Assembly (NCBI RefSeq): GCF_028435365.1
Contig: NZ_JAGTJJ010000013.1
Coordinates: forward strand, 1-64,000
Direction of reading: 5' to 3'
Origin: Polyangium jinanense
GTDB taxonomy: Bacteria; Myxococcota; Polyangia; Polyangiales; Polyangiaceae
DNA: 64,000 bases
The translations under genes were made by a program, and so were the position numbers. A model generated the notes under the pieces. It ran no database searches and was not told the origin of the DNA. It was given only the letters and a program-made list of their open reading frames with translations. Below are positions 19,501 through 27,041 of this stretch, in pieces; within the stretch, counting starts at the first letter, position 1; each line of letters opens with the position of its first letter.

Positions 19501-19618
19501 GCGTGAGCTCGGGGAAGGTATCGACGGCCAAACGCGGCGTGACGACCGCGGAGAAGACCATCAGCGCGATGCTCACCACGAGCACCGCGAGCGGGTTTCG
19601 CAGCGCGAGGCGGGTCAT
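16511..19618 (-). CDS. RND-family efflux pump, inner-membrane permease
   Basis: The 1035-aa protein has the RND duplicated layout: one helix (LAVLVVSIALMVFSAVV), a large periplasmic loop, a helix bundle, then the same again, about twelve helices in all. The helix-4 region GGLTLAMGPLVDISVVVLES and the helix-10 to -12 region VLMVIGIAVSNGILLVDHAN fit the multidrug/organic HAE-type and related pumps. The heavy-metal (CzcA/CusA) signature is not obvious, so the substrate is left open. It overlaps the fusion-protein gene by ATGA at 19615-19618, giving the order channel, adaptor, pump. Confidence 0.93.
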   Translation of the reverse strand: MTRLALRNPLAVLVVSIALMVFSAVVTPRLAVDTFPELTPPVLIVGTLASGLGPKDVEKTITWRLEKFIAATPGVDHIKSESRNSLSIIYVWLKWGTDLNAAQSLVQQQVAFAMSSVPKTLGVLPPFVLQYDPSNAPLIQIAVHGGGLSGPQLYDFAVNTVEPIIEGIPGVASASPNGGRERQINVVVDPVRAQARGVTSSEIAAAVDKANALLPSGRFMAAGFEANVYTNAVAPRVSDIGESVVKVVNGHPVLVRDVATVEDGGTLPTQFVSVDGKPAVYLNVLRIPGGNTVQIVESIREALAHLPELPPGMVVQPIFDQSTFVEGAMKGLGREIVQALFLIAGVILIFLQSGRSVLIAAISVPLSFAVILLVLYATGQSLNAFTLGGLTLAMGPLVDISVVVLESIHRRRIAGEDDATAALRGANLVAGPALAASLCTIAVLLPVVLLTGLAKKLFSPLALTVASAMVAGYFVSMLVTPVACRYLLGHDEPGKLARTLERAVERLAGAYAAALRVALFHRGAVVLATVVLVAGSVYGASRLPSAFFPEIDESMERVYVRLAPGTSLEESTRVFQEIGQALREELPRDEVELVLMNVGAPSKARAKMNSPNAGPHMGFLRVALVPPEKRKHSQREIADMMRAILARRFPGVDFLQAPGGLVASVFSNGYMAPLVVEVRGDNLEELDAQARAAAEVARTVPGVRDIYTTLQLDYPELRVATDRQEAGLVGVTARAAAQTTLEATLGNINAPSVWVDGSNGQSYYVVTAYDRGVVSEADRLREIPIRALSSGAVTLGSYGAIERSAGPISIERNHLQRVAHVLMQTEGRDLGSAAADLEARLEQDPRTHDVRFAMAGQVELMRTTFGGLGIALGLAVMVVFMIMTIQFKSLRLPLVMLFTIPACLVGIVAALLGAREGFSIPALMGVLMVIGIAVSNGILLVDHANRSFQSGKDLLEAAVEAGRARFSPIAMTSLATIISLLPTALGLEHGTESNRPLALAVTGGLASSTFLSLFLVPSMFVFLAKRSPEDVLSVE

Positions 19619-20787
19619 CGGACCGCACCTCCCGAGGGCGCAGGCGTGGACACGGGCACGAGGGACGGCACGGGCGCGGCCGCGCCTTCGACCTTCGCGC
19701 GCACCACGTCGCCATTCCGGAGCTGCGCCCGGCCTTCGAGCACGAGGAGGGAGCCAGGCAGGATCGAGGGCTCGAGGAACAGGCTCTTTCCGGTTTCGCC
19801 GAGGACACGCGCCGTGGCCTTTCGCGCGACGTCGCCCTCGACGATGACCACGGTCGCCTTCGCGCCACGCACCGTCGCTGCGCGCAGCGGCACCTCGATG
19901 GCGGGCTGGGGCGCGCCGACCTCGGTGAAGACCTCGGCGGTGGTCCCCACGGGGAGCGTTCGTTCCGGGTCGGGCACGTCGATCTCGACGTGCAGCGTGC
20001 GCGTCACGGGATCGGCCGCTGGAGAGCGTCGCGCGACGCGGGCGGTCATCTCCTTGCCCGTCGCGAGCAGGCGCAGCTTGACCTCGGCGCCCGGCGTGAC
20101 CGCCTGGAAATCGACCTCGGGGACGTCCGCCGTGACGCGGATGATGGCGCGATCGACCATCGACACGAGCGCCGTCCCGGGCCGCACGAACGTGCCTGGA
20201 TCGAGGCTCCTGCGGGTGATTTCCCCGTCGAACGGCGCCTTGAGCACGCAATCGTTCACCTCGAGCGCTTTGCCCGCGAGCTCCGCGCGCAGCGCCTTCA
20301 ATTGCGCATCGGCCGCGGCGCTCTGCGCGGCCTTTTGCTCGGCTTCGTTCTTCGAGACGAACCCATCGTCGACGAGGCCCTGCACGCGCGCCGCCTCGCT
20401 CGCGATGGCTCGCTGCCGCTGGTCGAGGGCGCGGGCCTGCATGGCGACGCTCTGGCTGCCCGCAGACGCGTTGCGGCAGTCGAGTGTCGCGAGGACCTGC
20501 CCGCGCTTCACGACATCCCCGGGCCGTACGAGCACCGTCTCGACGTAGGCCGAGACGAGCTGCGGGCCGACGTTCGCCTCTTGCCACGGCGCGAGTGTGC
20601 CCACGAAGCGCCGCGTGGGCCGATATGTCGCCTCGCGCGCGGGCACGACCGTCGCGGCCTTCGGCTGCGCCGAGAGCGGTGTCACGTCCGACGAATTCGC
20701 CCGAAGAAGCAGCGCCGCGCCGCCGCCGAGCGCCACGAAGAGCGTTGCGCCGAGCGCGATCATCACCCGCCGATCCATTCGTTTCAT
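19615..20787 (-). CDS. Membrane fusion protein (RND adaptor)
   Basis: The 390-aa periplasmic adaptor has an N-terminal anchor (MIALGATLFVALGGGAALLL). A first beta/lipoyl half carries FVGTLAPWQEANVGPQLVSAYV and RPGDVVKRGQVLATLD. A coiled-coil hairpin rich in Ala/Gln/Arg (about 120-195) leads to the second lipoyl half (VLKAPFDGEITRRSLDPGTFV), then beta-barrel and membrane-proximal domains. It should bridge the pump and the TolC-type channel. Its start overlaps the stop of the channel gene and its stop overlaps the pump start, so the three are translationally coupled. Confidence 0.93.
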   Translation of the reverse strand: MKRMDRRVMIALGATLFVALGGGAALLLRANSSDVTPLSAQPKAATVVPAREATYRPTRRFVGTLAPWQEANVGPQLVSAYVETVLVRPGDVVKRGQVLATLDCRNASAGSQSVAMQARALDQRQRAIASEAARVQGLVDDGFVSKNEAEQKAAQSAAADAQLKALRAELAGKALEVNDCVLKAPFDGEITRRSLDPGTFVRPGTALVSMVDRAIIRVTADVPEVDFQAVTPGAEVKLRLLATGKEMTARVARRSPAADPVTRTLHVEIDVPDPERTLPVGTTAEVFTEVGAPQPAIEVPLRAATVRGAKATVVIVEGDVARKATARVLGETGKSLFLEPSILPGSLLVLEGRAQLRNGDVVRAKVEGAAAPVPSLVPVSTPAPSGGAVR

Positions 20788-22202
20788 CAGCGCACCTCCG
20801 CCACGGCCCGCTGGAGCGCGGCCCGCGCCCTCGCCACCTCGAACCCGCCCACCGCGCGCTCGACCTCGGCCTCCACCCGCAGCGCCTCGGCGTCGACGAG
20901 CTCGAGCATCGTGCCGAGGCCGGCCTTGAACCGCGCCTCGGCCTGCTCGTGGTTCGCCCGCGCCGCAGCCGCGGAGCGCTCCAGCGCCCCGAGCGCCTGG
21001 CGCGCGGCGACGAGGCCGAGGTAGGCCTGTCGCACGGTCGCCGCCTGCGTCGTGCGGGTCGCCTCGAGCTCCGCCTCCCGCACGTCCTCGACCTCGCGGA
21101 GCGCGTCACGCCGGGCCGCGAGGACCGGATCGTAGAGCGGGACGCTCAGCACCACGCCGACGTCCCAGTTCGGCACGAGCGGCGCGAAGCCGTGCCCGCC
21201 CACGGTCGATCCATTCGAGGGCGGCGCGCCGCCCGCGCGCCCGGAGATCGCCGCGGTGAGAAAGATGTCGGGCCGCATCTGCGCCGCCGCCGCGCGCGTC
21301 TCGGCCTTCGCGAGGTCGACCCGCGCGTGCGCTTGCTGGACCTCCGCGCTGCCTTCCCGGGCGCGTTCGAGGAGCGCATCCAACGAGCCGAGCGCCTCGT
21401 CTTCGCCTGCCTCGCCGCCCGCGTCGAGCGCCGCATCGGGCACGCCCACGACGGCCGCGAAGACGGCCTGCGCGGCGGCAAGCGAGCCCTGGGCCCGCAC
21501 CTTCGCGACCTCGAACCGCGCGACCTCCGCCTCGGCGCGGGCGAGATCGACGGGCGTCCGAAGGCCTGCGAAGACGCCCGCGCGCGCCGCATCGCGATGC
21601 GTCGAGGCCCTCGCCGCGGCTTCGTCGGCTGCTTGCGCCACCGACTTCGCCGCGCGCACGGCCCAGTACGCCTCGGTGACCTCGAGTGTGACGTCGAGCT
21701 TCGCGCCTTCGGTCCGCTGCCGTTCGAGCTCGGCCTGCGCATCGAGGGCCGCCGTCTGCGCGGCGATCCGGCCGAAATCGAAGATCTCCTGCCGCAGGCC
21801 GACCGCGACGAGCGTCGAGGCGTAAGGCGTGAAATCCGGCTCGGCCGAGATGCGGGTCGCGCCGATCCGCGGCAGGTCGACGCGCGGGTTCGAGAGGACG
21901 GTCGCCGTGGAGTTGTTGACCGTCGAGCCGAGGATCTGGGCCGTCGCGCCGACGGAGGGGAGCCACTGCGCCCGGGGCACCCGCGCGGCGGCCTGCGCGG
22001 CCTGCACCCGCGCGCGGGCCGCGACGAGATCCGGGTTCCGCTTCTCGGCGTACGTGATCGCCTCGCGCAACGAAAAAGCCTTCAGGCCCGGCGATTGCGC
22101 GGTGGCCGCGGCCTGCTCCGCCGACGAAAAACCTGGCACGAGCAAGAGGCCAAGCGAAAGCAGCGCCATCCACCGCCGTACGGCGCGATCCTCGTGAAGC
22201 AT
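20787..22202 (-). CDS. TolC-family outer-membrane efflux channel
   Basis: The product (471 aa from 22202) has a signal peptide (basic RAVRRW, then MALLSLGLLLVPGFSSAEQA) and two TolC-type halves with long Ala/Glu/Arg-rich helices. Recognisable repeats are LREAITYAEKRNPDLVAARARVQAAQA and, in the second half, AEARFKAGLGTMLELVDAEALRVEAE. It forms the outer-membrane duct of the pump below it. An in-frame ATG at 22169 is a serious alternative start, because a predicted sigma54 promoter would place the transcript start near 22204, leaving almost no leader for 22202. Confidence 0.9.
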   Translation of the reverse strand: MLHEDRAVRRWMALLSLGLLLVPGFSSAEQAAATAQSPGLKAFSLREAITYAEKRNPDLVAARARVQAAQAAARVPRAQWLPSVGATAQILGSTVNNSTATVLSNPRVDLPRIGATRISAEPDFTPYASTLVAVGLRQEIFDFGRIAAQTAALDAQAELERQRTEGAKLDVTLEVTEAYWAVRAAKSVAQAADEAAARASTHRDAARAGVFAGLRTPVDLARAEAEVARFEVAKVRAQGSLAAAQAVFAAVVGVPDAALDAGGEAGEDEALGSLDALLERAREGSAEVQQAHARVDLAKAETRAAAAQMRPDIFLTAAISGRAGGAPPSNGSTVGGHGFAPLVPNWDVGVVLSVPLYDPVLAARRDALREVEDVREAELEATRTTQAATVRQAYLGLVAARQALGALERSAAAARANHEQAEARFKAGLGTMLELVDAEALRVEAEVERAVGGFEVARARAALQRAVAEVR

Positions 22203-22213
22203 GCATGCTGTAT

Positions 22214-22230
22214 GAGCACCAACGATGCCA
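22214..22230 (-). promoter_or_regulatory. Possible sigma54 promoter of the efflux operon
   Basis: Read leftward, TGGCATCGTTGGTGCTC has GG (22229-22228) and GC (22217-22216) exactly ten bases apart, and shares GGCAT-N6-TGC with the two rightward sigma54 promoters. The twin palindromes at 22286-22320 lie 63 and 85 bp upstream of its GG. That is one helical turn more than the 53 and 75 bp of the divergent promoter. GG-N10-GC alone is common in GC-rich DNA, so confidence is moderate. Confidence 0.5.
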
Positions 22231-22285
22231 AGGGCACAGCAAGCCGAATCGCCCGGGATCCGGGCGTCGACCGAGGCGCGAGAAC

Positions 22286-22320
22286 GGGAAAAATTCCCGA
22301 CCTTGATGGGAAAATTTCCC
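22286..22320. promoter_or_regulatory. Twin near-palindromic activator sites between efflux and kinase operons
   Basis: GGGAAAAATTCCC (22286-22298) and GGGAAAATTTCCC (22308-22320) are centred 22 bp apart in the gap between divergent operons. They match the pair at 13826-13859 in sequence, spacing and distance to a GG-N10-GC promoter. They are the likely binding sites of the NtrC-family regulator encoded at 23970, and could activate both directions. Confidence 0.75.
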
Positions 22321-22365
22321 TGCATGCGCGCCCGGTCCCGCGCAGGATAGAGCCTCGCTCCGCCG

Positions 22366-22381
22366 TGGCATGCGCGCTGCA
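22366..22381 (+). promoter_or_regulatory. Sigma54 (-24/-12) promoter of the two-component operon
   Basis: TGGCATGCGCGCTGCA has GG (22367-22368) and GC (22379-22380) ten bases apart, within the 13-mer CGCCGTGGCATGC that also occurs at 13901-13913. The transcript would start near 22392, before the kinase ATG at 22415. This implies autoregulation of the kinase/regulator pair and rules out the earlier in-frame ATG at 22370. Confidence 0.75.
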
Positions 22382-22414
22382 ATCGGCGGATCCGCCGCGG
22401 GAAACGCCCTCGCC

Positions 22415-23977
22415 ATGCGATCAGCCTCGCCTCCCCTCCCCTTCCGGACGCTCCCCTCGCGGATCGCGCGGGCCATCCGGCGCGGCTGGCTCGTCTGGAC
22501 GGCGGCGCTCGGGGTGCTCGCCATCACGACGCTCGCGCTGCTCGACGAGCAGCGCGAGTTCGAAGGCGCGCTCGTGGCCCTCGCGCGGCAGCAGCAGATG
22601 CTCGCGCTGCTCCTGTCGGACGAGCTCTCCGCGCGGCTCTCCGCGGTGCGGCGGGACGCCTTGCTCGTCGCGGACGACGTGTCCGCGGGCCACGGGCCCT
22701 CGGCGGGGATGCGAAAGGCCTATCCGAGCATCGAGGTCCGTTCGTCGGAGAGCGCGCCGAGCGTACGCCCGCCGCGGACGATGTCGGTGCGTGTGCCCTC
22801 GACCGAAGGGAGAACGGTCGAATTGACGGTGCCCGTCGCGTGGCTCATGGGTCCTTCGGCGCGGATCGAGCGCCCGGACGAGCTCGTGGTCCTGGTCCGG
22901 CCGCCCGACGAGGCGCTGTGGCAAGCGGCCGATGGCCGGCAAATCGAGAGCACGCCGCTCACGCGCGCGGTGTCCGAAGGTCGCGACACCACCCGGCTCG
23001 AACGCGACGACGCGGTCGCCCTCGGGCTGCCCCATCGCCGGGCCGTGGCCGCCGTGGCCGCGACCGATGCCGGGTCCCTCGGCCGGTGGACGACCGCGGT
23101 GGTGGCGAGCGCGTCGCAGGAGCGGGATCGATGGGATCGAGCCCGCGGCCGATTGCTCATCGGCGTGCTCGTGCCGTGCGCGCTCATCGTGGCGTTCGGC
23201 GCGACGGCCTTGCGCCGGCAGCGTCGCGAGCTCGAGCTCGAAAAGCAGCTCGCCCTCGCCGCGCTGGTCCGCGAAAGCGACGAGCGGCTCTCGCGGGCGA
23301 GCCGCGCGGCCACGACGGGCACGCTGGCGATGGGGATCGCGCACGAGATCTCCACGCCGCTCGGGGTCATCCTCGGCCGCGCCGAGCAGCTCGCGGCCCG
23401 CGTGGGCGAGGATTCGAAAGCAGCGCGCGCGGTGCGGACCATCAGCGAGCAGGCCGAACGCATCACCCAGGTCGTGCGTGGCTTCCTCGACCTCGCCCGC
23501 GGCGGCTCCCCCTCGCTGCGCCCCGTCGATCCGGGCGACGTCGCGCGCGGGGCGCTCCGGCTCGTCGAGCACCGGTTCGTCGCCGCGCACATCACGCTCG
23601 TGACGGTCGTGGACGAGGGGTTGCCCACGCTGGCGGGTGATCTTCGCCTGCTCGAGCACGCGGTCGTGAACCTCCTGCTCAACGCCTGCGAGGCGAGCAG
23701 CCCCGGGACGCTCGTCGCGCTCTCGGTGCGCGCCGCGGACGCGGGCGTCGATTTCATCGTCGAGGATCGCGGCGCCGGCATAAGGCCCGAGGACATCGCC
23801 CGCGCGACCGAGCCGTTTTTCACGACGAAGCCCGCCGGCTCGGGCCTCGGCCTCGCGATTGTCCACGAGATCGTGAACATCCACCGCGGCACGCTCGTGC
23901 TCGAACCCCACGAGGGCGGCGGCACCCGCGCGCGCATCCACGTGCCTGCCCAAGGTGAGGAGTGCTCCGATGCCTGA
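22415..23977 (+). CDS. Membrane histidine kinase (NtrB/ZraS type)
   Basis: The 520-aa kinase has a first helix (GWLVWTAALGVLAITTLALL), an extracytoplasmic sensor region of about 220 residues, a second helix (LLIGVLVPCALIVAFGATAL), a HisKA box with phospho-His310 (MGIAHEISTPLGVILGRAEQL) and an HATPase domain with LLLNACEA, DRGAGI and GSGLGLAIVHEI. The HEISTPL form is that of kinases paired with NtrC-type regulators. The ATG at 22415 is chosen because the predicted sigma54 transcript starts at about 22392. The ribosome binding site is weak. The 3' end overlaps the regulator gene by 8 nt. The signal is unknown; the divergent efflux operon suggests envelope or toxin stress. Confidence 0.93.
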   Translation: MRSASPPLPFRTLPSRIARAIRRGWLVWTAALGVLAITTLALLDEQREFEGALVALARQQQMLALLLSDELSARLSAVRRDALLVADDVSAGHGPSAGMRKAYPSIEVRSSESAPSVRPPRTMSVRVPSTEGRTVELTVPVAWLMGPSARIERPDELVVLVRPPDEALWQAADGRQIESTPLTRAVSEGRDTTRLERDDAVALGLPHRRAVAAVAATDAGSLGRWTTAVVASASQERDRWDRARGRLLIGVLVPCALIVAFGATALRRQRRELELEKQLALAALVRESDERLSRASRAATTGTLAMGIAHEISTPLGVILGRAEQLAARVGEDSKAARAVRTISEQAERITQVVRGFLDLARGGSPSLRPVDPGDVARGALRLVEHRFVAAHITLVTVVDEGLPTLAGDLRLLEHAVVNLLLNACEASSPGTLVALSVRAADAGVDFIVEDRGAGIRPEDIARATEPFFTTKPAGSGLGLAIVHEIVNIHRGTLVLEPHEGGGTRARIHVPAQGEECSDA

Positions 23978-25337
23978 TCGATCCCACGCCCCGCATATCG
24001 TCATCGTGGACGACAAGCTCGAAATGGCCGACATGCTCGCCGACGGCCTGGCCGACCACGGTTTTTCGGCGTCCGCGGTGGCCACGGGCAAGCAGGCGCT
24101 CGCGCGGATCGAGGCCGAGCCGGTCGACGCGCTCGTCACGGACCTGCGCATGCCCGGCATGGACGGCATCGAGCTCCTGACCGCCGCGCGCCGCGCCGTG
24201 CCGGATCTGCCGGTCCTCGTGATGACCGCTTACGGCGCGCTGGAGACCGCGATCGAATCCATCCGGCGCGGGGCGTACCATTACCTGACGAAACCTTTCA
24301 AGCTCGACGAGCTCGTCGTGTATCTCGGCCGCGCCCTCGACGAGTCGCGCATCCGGCGCGAGGCCCGCACGCTCCGCAAATCGCTGCGCGACGAGGCCAC
24401 GAAGGCGGGCATCGTGGCCAAGAGCCCGGCCATGCGCGCGGCGCTCGACGTGCTCGCCCGCGTGGCGCCGAGCGACGCGCCCGTGCTGCTCATGGGGCCC
24501 ACGGGTGCGGGGAAAGGCTTGCTCGCCCGGTATCTGCACGCCGAGAGCGGCCGCGCGCGAGGCCCGTTCGTCACGGTGAACTGCGCCGCGCTCCCCGAGC
24601 CGCTGCTCGAAAGCGAGCTCTTCGGCCACGCCAAGGGCGCCTTCACGGGCGCGACCACGCGCCGCAGCGGCCTCTTCGCCGAGGCCGAAAGGGGCACCAT
24701 CTTCCTCGACGAGATCGGCGAAATGGCGCCAGCATTGCAAGCGAAATTGCTCGACGTGCTCGAACGGCGCGTCGTCCGCCCCGTCGGCTCGACGAAGGAG
24801 ACGCCCATCGACGTGCGGATCGTCACGGCCACGCACCGCGACCTGCGCCGCCGCGTCGCCGAGGGCCTCTTCCGCGAGGATCTGCTCTACCGGCTCGACG
24901 TCGTGCCCGTGAACGTGCCACCCTTGCGCGAGCGTCGCGAGGATCTCCCCGAGCTCGCCGCCGATCTGCTCGAAAAGGCGCGCGCGCGCCACCCGACCTC
25001 CCGCGTCGAGCGCCTCTCGCGCGAATGCATGCTGGCCATGCTGGAGTATCCCTGGCCCGGCAACGTGCGGGAGCTCGCCCACGCCGTGGAGCGCCTCGTG
25101 CTGCTCGGCCGCTCGCCCGAGGCGCTGTTCGCCGACGCGGCGCTGCCCCACGCGCCCGCGGAGGGCGCACAGGGCCCCCAATTCGCCGGGCCCGTGCTGC
25201 CCCTGCGCGAGGTGCAGCAACGGTATGCCCGCTGGGCCCTCGCCGAGCTCGGCGGGAACAAGTCGCGCACGGCCGATCGCCTGGGGATCGACGTCAAGAC
25301 GCTCGCGAAATACCTCGCGGACGAACCCTCGGAATGA
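23970..25337 (+). CDS. NtrC-family sigma54-dependent response regulator
   Basis: The 455-aa protein has a receiver domain (phospho-Asp58 in VTDLRMPGMDG, Lys in YLTKPFK) and an AAA+ domain with Walker A MGPTGAGKG, the sigma54-contact loop GAFTGA (residues 223-228), Walker B IFLDEIGEM and the arginine-finger region EDLLYRLDVVPV. A C-terminal Fis-type helix-turn-helix (LAELGGNKSRTADRLGIDVKTL) completes it. It can therefore open sigma54 promoters. The ATG at 23970 follows GAGGAG. Likely targets by operator match are its own operon, the efflux/OtsA operon and the lipoprotein gene at 13952. Confidence 0.95.
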   Translation: MPDRSHAPHIVIVDDKLEMADMLADGLADHGFSASAVATGKQALARIEAEPVDALVTDLRMPGMDGIELLTAARRAVPDLPVLVMTAYGALETAIESIRRGAYHYLTKPFKLDELVVYLGRALDESRIRREARTLRKSLRDEATKAGIVAKSPAMRAALDVLARVAPSDAPVLLMGPTGAGKGLLARYLHAESGRARGPFVTVNCAALPEPLLESELFGHAKGAFTGATTRRSGLFAEAERGTIFLDEIGEMAPALQAKLLDVLERRVVRPVGSTKETPIDVRIVTATHRDLRRRVAEGLFREDLLYRLDVVPVNVPPLRERREDLPELAADLLEKARARHPTSRVERLSRECMLAMLEYPWPGNVRELAHAVERLVLLGRSPEALFADAALPHAPAEGAQGPQFAGPVLPLREVQQRYARWALAELGGNKSRTADRLGIDVKTLAKYLADEPSE

Positions 25338-25351
25338 GCCGCTGAGCATGC

Positions 25352-25672
25352 GAAGCCGCTGCGCTGGGGCGTTGCCCCAGGCCCCACCAGGGGCTGTCCG
25401 CCCCTGGACCTGGACCAGCGCAAGCGCTGGACCCGGGGTCGATGAACTGCGCAATGCGCAGTTCATCGAACAGGCCAGACTGGTGACGACCTTGCCCATC
25501 GAGACAGCCGCGCTGCCATTTCGATCGGGGACGTTGTCCCTGGTCTTGCCACCGGCCTGCTGGAAGAACTGCGCATCGCGCAGTTCTTCCACCTGAGGTC
25601 CAGGGCTTGCCCTGGTTCGGGTCGAGGGGCGAACAGCCCCCGCGGGGCCCGGGGCAGCGCCCCGGCGCGGCG
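25352..25672. repeat. Palindromic extragenic element, copy 3 (complete, inverted)
   Basis: This is a complete copy in the opposite orientation to copy 2, filling the convergent gap between the NtrC-type regulator and the PAS-STAS gene. Cores are at 25440-25468 (arm CGATGAACTGCGC) and 25562-25590 (arm GGAAGAACTGCGC), with the shared middle (GGTGGCAAGACCAGGGACAA read leftward) between. Outer GC hairpins differ from copy 2 by paired changes, such as CCAGGGC/GCCCTGG. It is a probable bidirectional terminator. No other feature is seen in 25338-25673. Confidence 0.85.
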
Positions 25673-25673
25673 G

Positions 25674-26999
25674 TCAGCGCGACGGGAGCCGCCGAATCGC
25701 GAACGAAAGGCCGTCGCGCAACGTGGCCAGCGTGCGCACGCGTGAAAGATCGAGACCGAGAGAAACCATCGTCTGGGCGACGGTGGGCCGGATTCCGGTG
25801 ATGATCCCTTCGGCCCCGAGCAGGCGGACGGCGCTCAGGATGTTCAGCATGTGCCCCGCCGTTGCCGTGTCGACCACTTCGACGCCCGTCAGGTCGAGGA
25901 TCGCGAAGCGCGCCTGCGTGCGCGAGACTGCGGCGAGGAGGTCGTCCGTCACCCGCGCGGCGCGGCGGCTATCGACGACGCCCACCATTGGCAGCGTCAG
26001 GACGTGATCCCAGACCTGGATGACCGGCGTCTCCAGATTGAAAATGACCTCCTGCTGCCGTTCGATCAGGGCAAGCTTTGCCTCGATCTCCTTTTTGGCA
26101 TGGTGCGCCTCGGTGATGTTCAAGCTCAGGCCGATGACCTCCGAGACGCGCTTGTCGTCCTCGAGCACCGGGACCATCCAGTGCTCCCAGATGACCCCCT
26201 CCCCCTCGTCGATCACGTGAATGTGGTTGCCTGCGAGTGCGCGGCCCACGTGGTCGGTGGGATAGATTTCGAGGAAATTCTGCCCGATGAGCTGTCCACG
26301 GGTCAGGCTTGCCGATTCCGAGCCGCGACCGTCGTGGAAGGTGCATACGCCTTTCGGGTCGACCGCCCAGACGACCACGTCAAGGTTGTCGAGAAGCCCC
26401 TGGAGGAGCCGCGCCATCCGAAGCCTCTCCTTTTCGGCGGCTATGCGTTGCGCATCGGCGCGTTGCCGGCGCTCTCGCTCGGCGGCGAACCGCTTCCGCT
26501 CGCCGATATCGCATAACACGACCACGGCGCCGAGAAGCTCGCCGTCCTTGTCGCGAATGGGCCGGCCGGAGACCGCCATGGACACACCCTGGGGCTGCTG
26601 CTCGCTCCGCGCGAACATCTCCACACTGTCCGTGACCTCTCCGCGCCTGGCGCGGGCCAGGGGTGACTCGCTCGGCGGGAACGGGGTCACGCCGTCCGGG
26701 AGGTAGAGGCGATAGCGCGACAAGTCCGAGGGGTTGGCGTCGGTTGTAGCTTGCCCCAGCATCGCCTCCGCCGCGGCATTGAAGTGGACGAGCCGGCCCT
26801 CTTGGTCGCAAAGGATGACGCCATCGGCAAGGGTATGAAGCGCCGCCCGGAGGAGCGACAGCTCGCTCTCGGGGTCGGGGGCGCTCCCCGCACGATGCTG
26901 GCCCTTCCCGGCAGACTCCGACGCCGCGAGGCGCGCCTCCAGCTCGACCACCCGCGCGCGCAGCGCCGCGCACTCCTCTTCCAACCCAGCGTGCACCAT
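25674..26999 (-). CDS. PAS-PAS-STAS regulator (RsbR-like)
   Basis: The 441-aa soluble protein has a short coiled coil (residues 4-28), a PAS domain (about 45-165, LHTLADGVILCDQEGRLVHFN), a helical linker, a second PAS domain (about 200-310, LDNLDVVVWAVDPKGVCTFHDG) and a C-terminal STAS domain (about 330-440). The STAS segment DLTGVEVVDTATAGHMLNIL, followed by RLLGAEGIITGIRP, is very like RsbR-type stressosome proteins, whose Thr/Ser here is phosphorylated by a partner kinase. No RsbS or RsbT partner is visible nearby. The start follows GGAAGG. It lies 42 nt after the P450 gene, so it may be the last gene of that operon. Confidence 0.88.
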   Translation of the reverse strand: MVHAGLEEECAALRARVVELEARLAASESAGKGQHRAGSAPDPESELSLLRAALHTLADGVILCDQEGRLVHFNAAAEAMLGQATTDANPSDLSRYRLYLPDGVTPFPPSESPLARARRGEVTDSVEMFARSEQQPQGVSMAVSGRPIRDKDGELLGAVVVLCDIGERKRFAAERERRQRADAQRIAAEKERLRMARLLQGLLDNLDVVVWAVDPKGVCTFHDGRGSESASLTRGQLIGQNFLEIYPTDHVGRALAGNHIHVIDEGEGVIWEHWMVPVLEDDKRVSEVIGLSLNITEAHHAKKEIEAKLALIERQQEVIFNLETPVIQVWDHVLTLPMVGVVDSRRAARVTDDLLAAVSRTQARFAILDLTGVEVVDTATAGHMLNILSAVRLLGAEGIITGIRPTVAQTMVSLGLDLSRVRTLATLRDGLSFAIRRLPSR

Positions 27000-27041
27000 G
27001 AATGTCCTTCCCTGTGCCCAGGTACGATGATTTCCTGATCT

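Noticed and set aside
16511..19618. Assignment of the pump as a CusA/CzcA heavy-metal exporter
   Set aside because: The helix-4 region and periplasmic part do not show the heavy-metal signature clearly, so only RND family membership is claimed.
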